In this document: positions 1 through 11,600 of the stretch, piece after piece | Numbering within the stretch: position 1 is the stretch's first letter | Layout of the letters: each line of letters opens with the position of its first letter | Origin: Apostichopus californicus | Taxonomy: Eukaryota; Echinodermata; Holothuroidea; Aspidochirotida; Stichopodidae | Reading direction: 5' to 3' | Length of the DNA stretch: 28,359 nt | Assembly: GCA_020650975.1 (NCBI GenBank) | Contig: JAIPMN010009629.1 | Span: 3,685 to 32,043, forward strand | Made by a program: the position numbers and the translations under genes | Notes under the pieces: model-generated | Told to the model about the DNA's origin: nothing | Seen by the model: only the letters and a program-made list of their open reading frames with translations | The model's database searches: none

Positions 1-1953
1 CCCCCCCCCCAGCCCCCCGCCTCCTACGCCTCTGGACAGATGTGCAACTCCGTGGATTGCCATCTAATTGTTCAATATTTTGGCAAACTCTCCGATGTGA
101 GATCATATTTCTTAAGACGATCGCCTGCTGCTTTCATTTTATTTTACTCTAGTAGCCAAGCTTGCGCACGGTCCAGTAAATTGTTAATATTCTTATTTCA
201 AAACAACCCCATCCTTGTAGCTGCTTGTCATCTTCTTGCCACTCATCCATGAATGAGAGCTATGTATGTTTGATCGTTATCGTTTTGTTTAGTAAAAAAA
301 ACGATGTTAAATTGTAATGTTCCCCCTTTAAAATATATATAGAAATTGATGTAACTCTTTTTCAAACAGATCATTTACACTATCCCCATTGTCTCTGTCA
401 TAATGTCAATGATTCATAATTACCCGTCCTCAATCAGGGTGTTGTCACAAAATGTCTTACCGTTTTGACGTACCTTGTAGCATATTTTATGCTATACGTG
501 AGTTAACACAATGTAGTGCGTGGAATTTAATAACAGATTTATCCTCCGCACGGTTGGACACCTTCTTAAAACTTACCATGTCAACGGCAGACGCCAAATA
601 CCAAAACTGTTTAAATTTAACATCTGTTGCACAGTTATACAAAACTAAGTAAACAATTGCTGGAAGATGATTTTATTTTCTAGTAAGTCGTTGATGAACA
701 CTGAGCGTTTGTTTAAATCTTATTCGGCCGTACCGTTATCGCTAACCATGGTTTAAAAGAGGTAAAATTTATTAAAAATGCACGGAAACCAAACTAGGCT
801 TGCCTAGGCATATGTCTAATGTTAATTCTAGGCTAGGCTGGATGAGGATACACTACGCAGTTTGTAATTGGATAGGCTAAGCATAACATTAACGCTATAA
901 TCGTGTTTGGAATAGGACTAACGTTGCAATGTTAAGCTACCATGTAGTAATAGTAATGGTGGGAGCTATTCACCTGATCGTTGCTTCATGGGGCTCTTGC
1001 TTATTTCCCCCGATCATTGCTTCAATAAGCGTTGCTCTGCTGCTTATTTACGTGGTTGTCGTTTCAATTTATAAGCATAGCATTGGCGAATAATGGTTAT
1101 CTTACTTATTTACCCAATTCTCGTCTGCATAAGCGATTCATTGGTGTTTTCTTACCAGATCATCAGTTCAACAAGGGACGCTTATTTTCCAAATCAAAGT
1201 TTTAATATGCCTGTTTGTAAAGCTTATTATTTAGCTGACTGACGGAAAATAACTGATCAATTCATGCAGGTGGCGGGGTGTATAGGGGGCCGTTGCATTC
1301 CGCCATTGGTCATAGAAAATGTGCTCTGTAGTAAGGCGGAAAGAGCACATTATTGTGGGTGCACTGTAGGCCTATATGCACTGTATATTGCTTCGCTTCA
1401 CACTACCTATAGGCCTGCAAAATAAAAAAATCGTTCATTTACTATTTAGATCAACAATCAGAATTGGTCTTTTTAATAAACAATCAACCTAAATTAATTC
1501 GATTTATTTTAACCAACTATATGATATATTTGAAGACTGTACATATAGACTCTTACAAACTTAAAATTAAAATTATTCAGTCAACATGTACATTAAAGAC
1601 TGTATAAAATGCTGTTATATGTGTCAATTTCTGTACTAATTTCTGTACTTGTGCCGTTTATGAAGGAAGAATGCCTTGATTGCGATCCTTTAGAATTCCT
1701 CGCATTCCAGTAATGCAAGTGTGTTGATTACTTTCCAGGCACTAGGGTTACTTCAAACCGGTAATGTAGATCTTACTGTACACATCATACAGGATTTTCT
1801 ATCAAGCCTAACTGGTGACTAATTTAAAAATTACTCAAATGTATCAATCCTTTTTAATTTATTTCCCCATTTCACTCTGTGACATTTCAAGCTGAATTGT
1901 CCATTTAGAGGTTAACTTTTCTGTTGAATCATTTGCTTTTACTATTTCTGCAG
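1..1953. other. 5' flanking or first-intron DNA, no gene recognised
   Basis: AT-rich non-coding sequence that begins with a C-rich run. Two plus-strand open frames of under 75 codons (40-252, 452-652) have no recognisable domain or splice context. A TATA-like AT stretch lies near 329-342, but no transcription start can be assigned. A hairpin with 9-bp arms (1319-1327 and 1342-1350) sits beside TAGGCCTATA-type inverted repeats around 1367-1415, possibly a small degenerate foldback element. The laminin promoter could be here, or further upstream if the exon at 1954 is preceded by a non-coding exon. Confidence 0.6.
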
Positions 1954-2012
1954 GATTAATAAAAGGAACAAAGAACATACCATACCGCCACAGATTTTTT
2001 TAAAAGTTTTTC
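1954..2012 (+). other. Putative 5' UTR segment with upstream splice acceptor
   Basis: A pyrimidine-rich stretch ending in CTGCAG (AG at 1952-1953) lies 59 bases before the first ATG and looks like a 3' splice site. If real, the gene has at least one upstream non-coding exon. The 59 bases contain no ATG before the coding start. This is inferred from the splice-site pattern only. Confidence 0.4.
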
Positions 2013-2645
2013 ATGATGGATTTTCAACGAATCACTGTTTACCTCACTTCGGTTTACTGCTTCCTCGTCGTCTTGCCCTCCATCAACGCCGACTGCGCAG
2101 ACAGAGCGTGTTTTCCTCCGTCTCCAGACCTGGTAAGCCAGGAATCTGGAAGGTCAGTCGTGGCAAACTCCACCTGCGGTGACCCGCCCGACGTCGCCCT
2201 AGAGAAACTGACCAACACACAGGTCACCTGCAATTCTTCCGATCCAGATCTTGCCCGTCACGTCGAAAATCTCTACGATCATAACTTACTCATTGCTGGG
2301 TCCATGTACTTCAGACCAGTCCTCAGGACATGGTGGCAATCGCAGAGTGGGGCAGAAAATGTCATATTGTCCCTTTCTCTCGGAGACACGTTCCTCTTCC
2401 AAGCGACCCAACTTGTATTCCAGAGTCTCAGACCGAACAGCCTTGTTATAGAGAAGAGCGAAGATCACGGACTGACCTGGGCACCTCTAAGATACTACGC
2501 CCGGAGCTGCTCCGTCAGTTTTCCAGACGTCGCATTTCTGGCGCAGGACGCCTTCGAAGAGAACCATAACGTGGTCAGCGGATGCATGCAGAGATATTAC
2601 TATGGTGATGCTGCTTCCTTTGATTTGTCAAATGAGTTGCAACAG
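2013..2645 (+). CDS. Exon 1: signal peptide and first part of LN domain
   Basis: Encodes 211 residues and ends phase 0 at CAG|GTAAGG. Two adjacent ATGs (2013, 2016) start the frame; the second has the better context (A at -3, G at +4), so the protein may start there. A hydrophobic stretch at residues 8-22, then SINA before Asp27, predicts signal cleavage after residue 26. LN hallmarks follow: paired cysteines at 28 and 33, STCG at 53-56, CNSSDP at 73-78, the RTWWQS motif at 105-110, [11 protein letters not shown] at 143-153 and [11 protein letters not shown] at 161-171. The last two closely resemble the LIERSSDFG and YFAYDCEASFP blocks of laminin beta. N-glycosylation sequons lie at 52 and 74. 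Confidence 0.95.
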
Positions 2646-5600
2646 GTAAGGCATTTGTTCGTTAAATCTTTCCTTTCTCGACTTTACTGTTTATATACAA
2701 GTTTGTGTATTGTAGTACTTAGCGAGCTATGATTTCTGTTGATGGATGTGCCTACAATTTGATAGTTAGTTATTATCCTCAAGTTGAATGAATCATAATT
2801 ATGGTACATGGAATAGATTGGAAAATGTAATTTCATTCAATCTGTTTTTTAATATTAATCAATACTTCTATGCCACCAAAAATTACACCAAGAAAGGGAT
2901 TAACTTACAAAAAGTTTGTATGCAACTTTATGATAGCATTATATTACAGTATGTAAAAAAAAAAAAACGTGGGCCAAATATTTTCCTGAGTTGGTCCTGT
3001 GCTGGGATCAAAGAGTGCCAAAAACTATACTGTCTCTGTTTTGAAATTAAAGTTGTGCTTTCCATGTGAATACTTACTAGAATGATAAGTACTGTCGATA
3101 TATATTATGAGTGACAAGTTTTCCACCCCAATGCAAACGACAGTCACTCAGTGCGATTAATTTGATTAACTGTTGTTTTGCAGCGGGTAGCCATAGTAAC
3201 TATATTGAAAGCTGTAGAAATGTGTAGATTGGAGAATTATCAGTTATATAGAGTAGGTATAGTCATTCTCTTTCCTTGAAATTAAAGTGTCAAATTGCAA
3301 GATTAGAAGATTTTTTTTTGCAGTACTATTGTACAGAACTAGTAAACCAGCGGCCAAATTGGCGTTGAATTAACTGTGTCGCATTTTTATCGGCACTCCT
3401 TACATGATGCATGTGAATAAAGTTTCATATACTGCTTGCACGTACAACGGTAAGGTAAAATTGGGTTCGTTATTACAAAAGCGTGAAGGAAAAAATGTTT
3501 CGTGTCAGAATATGAATATAAACTAAAGGTGGCTTAACATCTTATAAATTATTTCTTTTAGAAGGCATTTCCTACATGCCATCAGTCATAATTTGCAAAA
3601 TATACAACAATTTAAAGAGTTTTGCTGTTCTTGCTGCTAGGATTTTTGCAAAGATTTTCACTCAACACCTGTGGCTAGTTGAAGATACTGTAGATGCTCT
3701 TTTCAACCTTATAAATGATCGAATAATAAGTGCAACTGGTACCTACAGTAGAGGAAAGCCATTTATTATATTAAAACAATTCAAGTTTTGCACACCATTA
3801 TGATATGGACAAAAGAGGTTTTATGTAATATAATATACTGTAGTTGTTGAATCAGAAATATTGTGTGTTACAGATTTTTACTTTAAATTTCCTAGCATTT
3901 TTTGTTCATATTTGATAATTCCTACTTTTGGACATGTCATAAACGGTGAAGATTTAGGCAATTTAATTTTGATGTCAAAGCTCACTTGTCTTGTTTTAAA
4001 ACAACTTGTTGCAGGTCAGTTAAATTTAAATTGAATACAATGATTTTTCCTTATTTGCGGCACATGTATGCATGCTGTAGGCCTACATTAACAACATTGA
4101 ATTCCAAGTATACTATGTATTATGCCTCAATACTGCTCATTAAATGTAAGATCTTCAGAAAATTTGCAGAGAAAACTGTCATGTCGTCTTGACATGAAAC
4201 CACCCTGATTTCTGCTGGACATTTTTGGTAATCTCCTGAAACATATAGTACAGTATGTGTCTTGCATTGTTAACTTAAGTTTTTATTGAACTGTATGGCG
4301 GTCTACTATTGATAACATCACACAGTGTGCATCACAGCTGTTACAGTTGGCTGCCAGTATCTGTTTACTTTTAGGGTATGTCTACATTATTCAGAATACT
4401 GTATGTACATATGTACATGTATGCATTGTTTCATTTAGAATTCTGTAATTTAAATTGAAGCCTGTATTGTACTAGTTCATGATATATGCTGCAGAAGAAA
4501 ACTGCATGTGACTTCAGGGAATAAGTTAGCACTTAAATTAGAATTTTGTGTCGCAGTTTTCAAGGTGAACTATATTTTGTCCCAGAGAGAGCTCTATAAA
4601 TTACTGGTTCTGACACATGTATAAAACCTGTGTACTGTATGCACCTTTGCACTTGAATAGCAATTTGACCATTTTGTATAGCAGTTTGCGATCCGATACC
4701 GGTTAAATTATTCCCTCGACTTTTTGAGGATGCATGCAAGTGTACTTAACAGTCTTAGATGAGATGAAACATGCTATGGGCATCTTGTGAAGAGGGGAAG
4801 GAGGGGGTGAGAATGATGTGGGGAAGGAGGGGGTGAGAATGAAGTCAGAATTTGGTTGCAGCAGCCTGGGAGGAAGTGCTTCTATAATCTCATCATGTAT
4901 CACACAATTGTTTAAGAAATTTCAAAATAAGGAATGTGCATTGCATTCACGATTTATACATTCAATTTTTAAGGTGTTTTCAAGCGATACCAACATGATT
5001 TACAATTTTGACCAGACAAACATCACACGATAGGCTACCAGGGAGGTGTTTTCAAATTTTGTGTAGGCTACACTACTTAGCAATTTTGAATGCTCTTAAC
5101 ATATAAGGGTTAACTAATGTGTGCAAAAAAGGAACTACACATCTTTGCACTGGTATGACATTTTTTCCATATGAATTATTGCCTGCAATGGTATTGCACA
5201 GTTATTAGCCAACTCCCTGGCATTTTCAGATCGTGGGAAGCAACCAAAGATACTAAAACACATGAAGGCAAATTTATACAGTATGAATCATATTAAAAAA
5301 AGGCTAAAATTAATTGTATAGGCTATCATACACTAACACAATGTATATCTGTGTAAAAACTTGCAAAGATGAGGTGTAATACTGTACATAGCAGTGACAT
5401 AAACAAAATCTCCTTATTTCTATATACCAACTCCACACAATACCCACTGTAGTTGCATAATATTGTTTAATAATATATCTGATTTTAACAGGTAATTTAC
5501 AACCCTGTCAGTGAACTTGGTGCTCGTTTCTATCAGCAAGATGTGCTAGAATTCTTCAGGTTCACTGACCTCAGGATAAACCTCGTCAAGCCTGGTAGCT

Positions 5601-8600
5601 CGGACGCTGGTAGAGATTATTTCGCTGTGGCTGACTGGAGCGTGACTGGACATTGCCTCTGTTATGGTCATGCAGAAAAATGCATTGGTCAGGTAAGTTT
5701 GATTTAAATAGCTGAATGTAGTTATTACTTTGAATACGTCCTTCCGTACCTGCTTACTGTAAATGTCTATATCATTCGGTAGAATCAGAGACCAGTTGAT
5801 GTGTGGAAACAGGTAGGTGTATACTCCATAAATGTTGATTTTGCTTTACTAGCTTACCTGTCTCCCCACAGCCGTGACTACAGTGATCTGGCAACCTTTT
5901 AGCACTACTGACCGGTCAATGAACGTCCTTCTCATTCTATCCCCCGTAGTGTCTAGAAGTGTGTTCATGTAAAGGATTTTTTTTAAATTGCTGGAATTGG
6001 TAGCCTTCTGGATGACCATTGCTTGACCATGTTCAACATATTGTTCCATCAATTTCTCAATAAGTAGCCGTTTCAATTTGGAATTTTTTTCCCAGCAAGT
6101 TTTGATTCCCAGGTTGCCCCATTGTTTTAGCAGCCTGGATGTCCAAACCAAGTTAGGTTTGAAATGTTATTGCCATTGGTCACTGAGGATTACCAGTACA
6201 GTATATCTCATAAATATTATAGTATATGTACACACTGTAAATCAGTGTTCCCTATGATGTACATTAGAGTACTGTATTGGCATCTAACTGTTAGTCCATA
6301 ACACACTAGTACTACATACTATCTATGTGTTATATCAGTAGTCGTGTACAGTAGAACAAACATAGGCTAGTACTTTAATACCCTATCCCATACAGATACT
6401 TAAGCCTATCTGTGTCCATGTATGTGTTACATGCTCGTACATAAATTACCAACAGAACTATATATACCTGTTCCACACCCTCTATGTGTTACACTGTTTT
6501 GCACTTAACTAGGTAAATACAATCTGTGTAACCATTTTCCCCTTACTTCATCATTAAAGTACTTAATGGTTGCATCTTTGAAGTAAACTTTATAATTGCT
6601 TTTATATTGATGCATTTCTCTTCTCAGACATCATGGCTCACGCCATTTGCATAATTTGCATAATTTGCATAACTCTTCCTCATTCATTTCATTCAAGAAC
6701 GAGGCCAGTTGTGTGTGTGAACATAACACCATGGGTCAACATTGTGACCAGTGTAAACCCCTTTACAACAACAAGCCTTGGTCCGCAGCTTATATGGGTC
6801 ACCCAAATGAATGTGAAGGTCAGTTAAAAGTTAAAATGTTCACTTCCTGTAAAGACCAAATTTTTGTTTTGTTCAATTTTACTGTGTCAACTTCTTATTC
6901 ACCATTCTGTAGCAATGTTACTAACAGATGGAGAGAATGGAAACAACCAGTGGAGAACATCCTTGTTGCTGCAGAACTTGTGGTTTTAAAGGGATAAAAA
7001 AAATCTGAAATTACAAAAATTATATATATATATGTGATAATTTATATGTGCAAAATGACCAAAAGTTGCTTCTCTCCGGGTTCCAGATTGTGGTTGCAGT
7101 GGCAGAACGACCTCTTGCACTTACAACGAGGTCAAAGGTTATGGAGTTTGCGATAACTGTACGGAGAACTCCACCGGGGAAAAGTGTGACCATTGCATCG
7201 AAGATTTTTTCATAAATCCTGGAACCGGAGAAGCAGACCCCTTTTGCATCCGTAAGTCATTTTTAAGAGATGGGTCTGTATTACGTCAGAAATTCAGAAT
7301 GACTAATCTCCTTTACAGTCATGTCAAATAAATTGTTTTCAAAATTTGTCATTTTTGCACAGGTATCGTAGATTTCAAATAACCATTTTCAAATTTTGTA
7401 GAATACATCAAAAAAAATCTTCAATAACAATTACAATTCTTTATGAAGGAAAACAATCTTAAAGGAAAACATGGATGCTTTTATGATCTTTGACTATTCC
7501 AATCTTTTTTTGTTAAATTATGCAATTATTCTCTATTATTTCTGTTCTTCCTCTTTGTTAATGGCAGCTTGTAATTGTACTGCCATTGGAATTGTCCTTG
7601 GATCTGTGTGCAACGAGACCCAGGGGCAGTGTGTGTGCAAAGAGAACGTACAGGGACGCCGGTGTCATGAATGCAAAGACTCGTATTATCAACTGGACAG
7701 GGGAAATGCTCAAGGTTGTCAAAGTGAGTGGAATTGTTTCTTGTTTCTTCCCTCCCCACCCCTTCCCTCCTTGTTCTCATTTTCAGTAACTTACTGAAAC
7801 TTAACTAAACTGTTAGTAATATTAATTTTAAATAGGTCATTGTTATTTCAACACAATTATTGCCTTTGTTCTTTTAATAAGTCCTCAAACCATGAAATTA
7901 ATATTCCGATACTCTGCGTGTGAACCCGAGTAAGAAACCACTAAACGCATCTGTTAGTTGTCTTGTTAAATTACTAAGTACTACAAATCCTCTTCAGGAT
8001 TTTTTTTCTTAATGAAAGATGTTCGAATCAAAAAGTGACATGCTATGGTCATTTGAGGTGGAGGTGGGGCTGGAGGGGGGGGGGTTGGTTTTAGGGGGGC
8101 TTAAGGAAAGAGTGTTTTGATCTTGTCGACTATGACACATTCAAAGTGTGTACATATGGTGTGCATGCATATTACATAAACTGTTTAGCATTATTCTGCT
8201 AGACAGTAAATGTTTACAAACTAAACACTCGACAATGTTAACAAGGAATTGAATGGAAGGAACTTATTTTATGACACTAAACAGCCACACACAACTGTAC
8301 ATGAGATTCAAACAACCTTGTAACTCAGAGGGGTGGGGGTGGTGGGTGGGGAGGGGAACCAAGGGTGGAACAGAAAGTAAAAATATTGGACTGTTTTAGT
8401 CTTATGCTATAGAGCTAACAAATCTACGTTCCTTTGGACTCCTTTGCACTTTCGACCACTAAAATAATCTTTGAACTGCCAGCCATTCCATGAATTTGAC
8501 AAGTCTCGTTGGTTATTTGTCAATAGTGTTAAACGATGGTAGGATCTTAAGAAAACTTACAGAACCCTCAGTTGCTCTGACAGGGAAATGATTCCATCAC

Positions 8601-11600
8601 TTCTAATCATTTATCTGGTGCACCAAAGATCTTAAGCTTTCATCCCCTTCTTCAATGCTACCATGGCAACAGACTCCATTGCAACAATTGTACCATAGCA
8701 ACATATATATGTACATAATAATGGAACAATGCCAGAGAAGTGTCACGAACGACAATTTTAATCGACCTCAACATATTCCTTTTTGTTTCACACCTGGTGC
8801 AGGTTTCATTTAATTCAGTCCAAAGCCTCGTGCTATGTTAACAACGACTTATACTATATTACATTGATTATAATTATAAATTTATGCAAATTTGTTTCTG
8901 CAGATGATTGAAAATTTTGTATTTTCATGGTATAGTGTTTGAGTAATATTTAATCAGCCGTTTATCGACATTTCTTAGAAAAGTAAAATCAAAATTAATA
9001 TCGGTCTACTGTGTGTTCATCACTGTTGAACATGTTGACGTAACATGAACTATTTTTACACGGATGTGTATGGATAAATCAATTTACCTCGATCTTAAAA
9101 GATTCTCAAATTTAGATATTGTCACCATGTGGTTATCAATTTTCAATATTTGAATATATGTGAAGCAGATACTAAATATCAGTTATACCACCTGTTTTGT
9201 ATTGCTTCATTTTCTTAAATTTCAGAGCTCTAGTCTTGAAATAAAGTTAGTGACTCATGCATTACCAATATATGAAGTATAGAATCAAGTATTTATATAT
9301 CAAGATTTGAATCAAGCTTCAATATGTCAGGTAATGAATCAGGTTTTAATATATCAAGTATAACTTAAGTATAACTTATTATTTTTATATTTTACGAAAA
9401 AGAAATATTTTATGAGTGAAGTATTTCATATTGCATCAAGTATTGAATGAAGTATTAGACATTCAAGTATTTTATTTTAATACATCATGTATTTAAATAT
9501 ACAGTAATGTATTCAAATATATCACCTATTTAAGGGAATGAAACTTGTATATAAATCAAGTATTGAATCAAGTAGTTTAACCCAGAGGTTTATATTCAAC
9601 TGAAGCTCTACCTACTTAACAACTGTTAATGAAGAGTTTTGTCCTCCATGAATAATTTCTTTCTTTTCAAAATTATTTACAATGCCGATCAAAATTCCAG
9701 TATCTGAGCAAACGCTGCGTACTCTGCAATCGTCATAGAAAATTATGTTATTCTATGAAACTGATGAAAAGTGCTTAATGCTCAGAATTGTCAAACTAAA
9801 GAGGGGATTAAAATATGAATTTACTTAATGCCTCACTTACCTGTCTTCTCACAACAAATGCCCTCTCACTCCACCCTGTCTAGAACACCTGGTTTAATAA
9901 AAAACAAAACAACAGTAGTGTTAGGAAACAATATTGCATACTTCAGTTGTAACTGGTGATACTTGAATGTCCATGGATGAAACTAGGAATTGTTTTAATA
10001 AGATGCTTCATAATTTTAATATCTGAGAATTGTTGAAACATTCTGTAAGCCATGATTTCATTTTCTTCTTTTGTTTTCTCATTCTCTTTTGTTTTCTCAT
10101 TCTCTTTTGTTTTCTCATTCTCTTTTGTTTTCTCATTCTCTTTTGTTTTCTCATTCTCTTTTGTTTTCTCATTCTCTTTTGTTTTCTCAATCTCTTTTGT
10201 TTTCTCATTCTCTTTTGTTTTCTCATTCTCTTTTGTTTTCTCATTCTCTTTTGTTTTCTCATTCTCTTTTGTATTCTCATTCTCTTTTGTTTTCTCATGT
10301 CTTTTGTTTTCTCATTTTCTTTTTCGGCAGTGTGTGACTGTGATACTAGAGGCACTGATGGAGCACCCAACTTCTGTGATAAGCTCACCGGTCAATGTAT
10401 CTGCAAGACCAATGTGGAAGGAATTAGATGTGATCTGTGTAAAGTGAGTAGTACATCCAGGCAGGCCTAGATATTTCACAATTTTTTAGCAAAAAGGTGC
10501 ATTAAAAGTCAAAGTCCCAAAACGCAACTTTGTCATTAAACCCAACTGCATGGCTAACTTTTGATTGCAAGTGACAAAAAAAAGGAAAACTTTTTGAACT
10601 TTTTAAAATTGAACTCGTCTTGAGCAGGGTTCCCTTTTTTTAATGGAAATATGAAATAAAATTGATTTTCTAGGCCTGGAAAAGACTAACAATATAAGAG
10701 CAAAAAATGATATGTAGAGAAAAGTCATCTACAAAGCAGAGATTTTCTGTTGTTTGTTTCCACCTGAATAATCCTTTTTTCCTCCCAAAAAAGTTGCCCA
10801 AAATGAAGTTTAGCCATACTTGAGATAAAAGATAATGGAAGTTTGTAATGTAATTTTAATGTTTCTTGTCATCTTGCAAATAGAAATGCACAAAAAGAAT
10901 TTTTTAATTTGTGAAATGAACATGATCGCACCCTTGAGAAAAGGTGTGACTTTCCCATAAGCAGCAAGTAAAATCACAAACCAGGGAGGCAGAAAATACA
11001 TTTTTTTGATAGATTTATCACCGCTACTTACCTACTGTGCATGCTCCCCTTTTAATTTATATCATTTTATTAAAACCCTATACTTTATTCTTTTACCCTT
11101 TTTTGTCCCCTTTTTGTTGGTAATATTTTCTAGCATCTTACAGTATCCACCTTTGAATCCATGTTAAATTCAGTGTCTGTGAATTGTTCTTTTCCAGCCC
11201 GGTTTCTTTAATCTCAGCTTAGCCGATCCGGACGGGTGTACACCGTGTGACTGTAACGGTGGAGGAGCCCTCAGCAACACCTGTAATAACCTCACCGGTC
11301 TCTGCGACTGTAAGATGAACATTGGCGGGCGCAGCTGTGACGTGGTCGACGGCGGGTTTTACGTTCCCCTCTTGGATGGAATCAAAATAGAAGCTGAACT
11401 GGTGGACACGATACAGGTGAGTTGTTAGCTCTTAATATGATTTTTTTTTCTCAATCATTTTAGTCAATTACTTTTATAATAAAATGTATAATAATTTATA
11501 ATTAATAATTTTATATTTTTTTAAATTTTTAAATTTTTTAAATTATATAATTGATAATTGATAATAAAATAAGGTTTCAAGTTTAATATAATATTTTTAA

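Larger units (their letters stand above)
7724..10330 (+). other. Intron 5
   Basis: Large AT-rich intron with several non-coding signals: G-rich tracts at 8057-8099 and 8330-8357, a cluster of CCATGGCAAC-like motifs at 8657-8705, and a degenerate AT-rich stretch (about 9290-9575) full of ATCAAGTATT-like words. An 18-bp pyrimidine minisatellite abuts the acceptor. No gene is seen. Confidence 0.8.

Noticed and set aside
40..652. Two short plus-strand open frames upstream (40-252 and 452-652)
   Set aside because: Under 75 codons, no signal or domain, no plausible splicing context, and ordinary AT-rich composition.
6628..6697. Exon 3 starting at the acceptor ending 6627
   Set aside because: In the frame set by exon 2 it meets a stop after eight codons. 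The acceptor ending 6697 keeps frame and gives a complete eight-cysteine LE1, so it was chosen for the main product.
10008..10388. Long minus-strand frame with a Lys-Gln-Lys-Arg-Met-Arg repeat, and matching plus-strand Phe/Leu/Ser-rich frames
   Set aside because: They are translations of the 18-bp pyrimidine minisatellite, whose length is a multiple of three. They run into exon 6 sequence in the wrong frames and show no gene structure.
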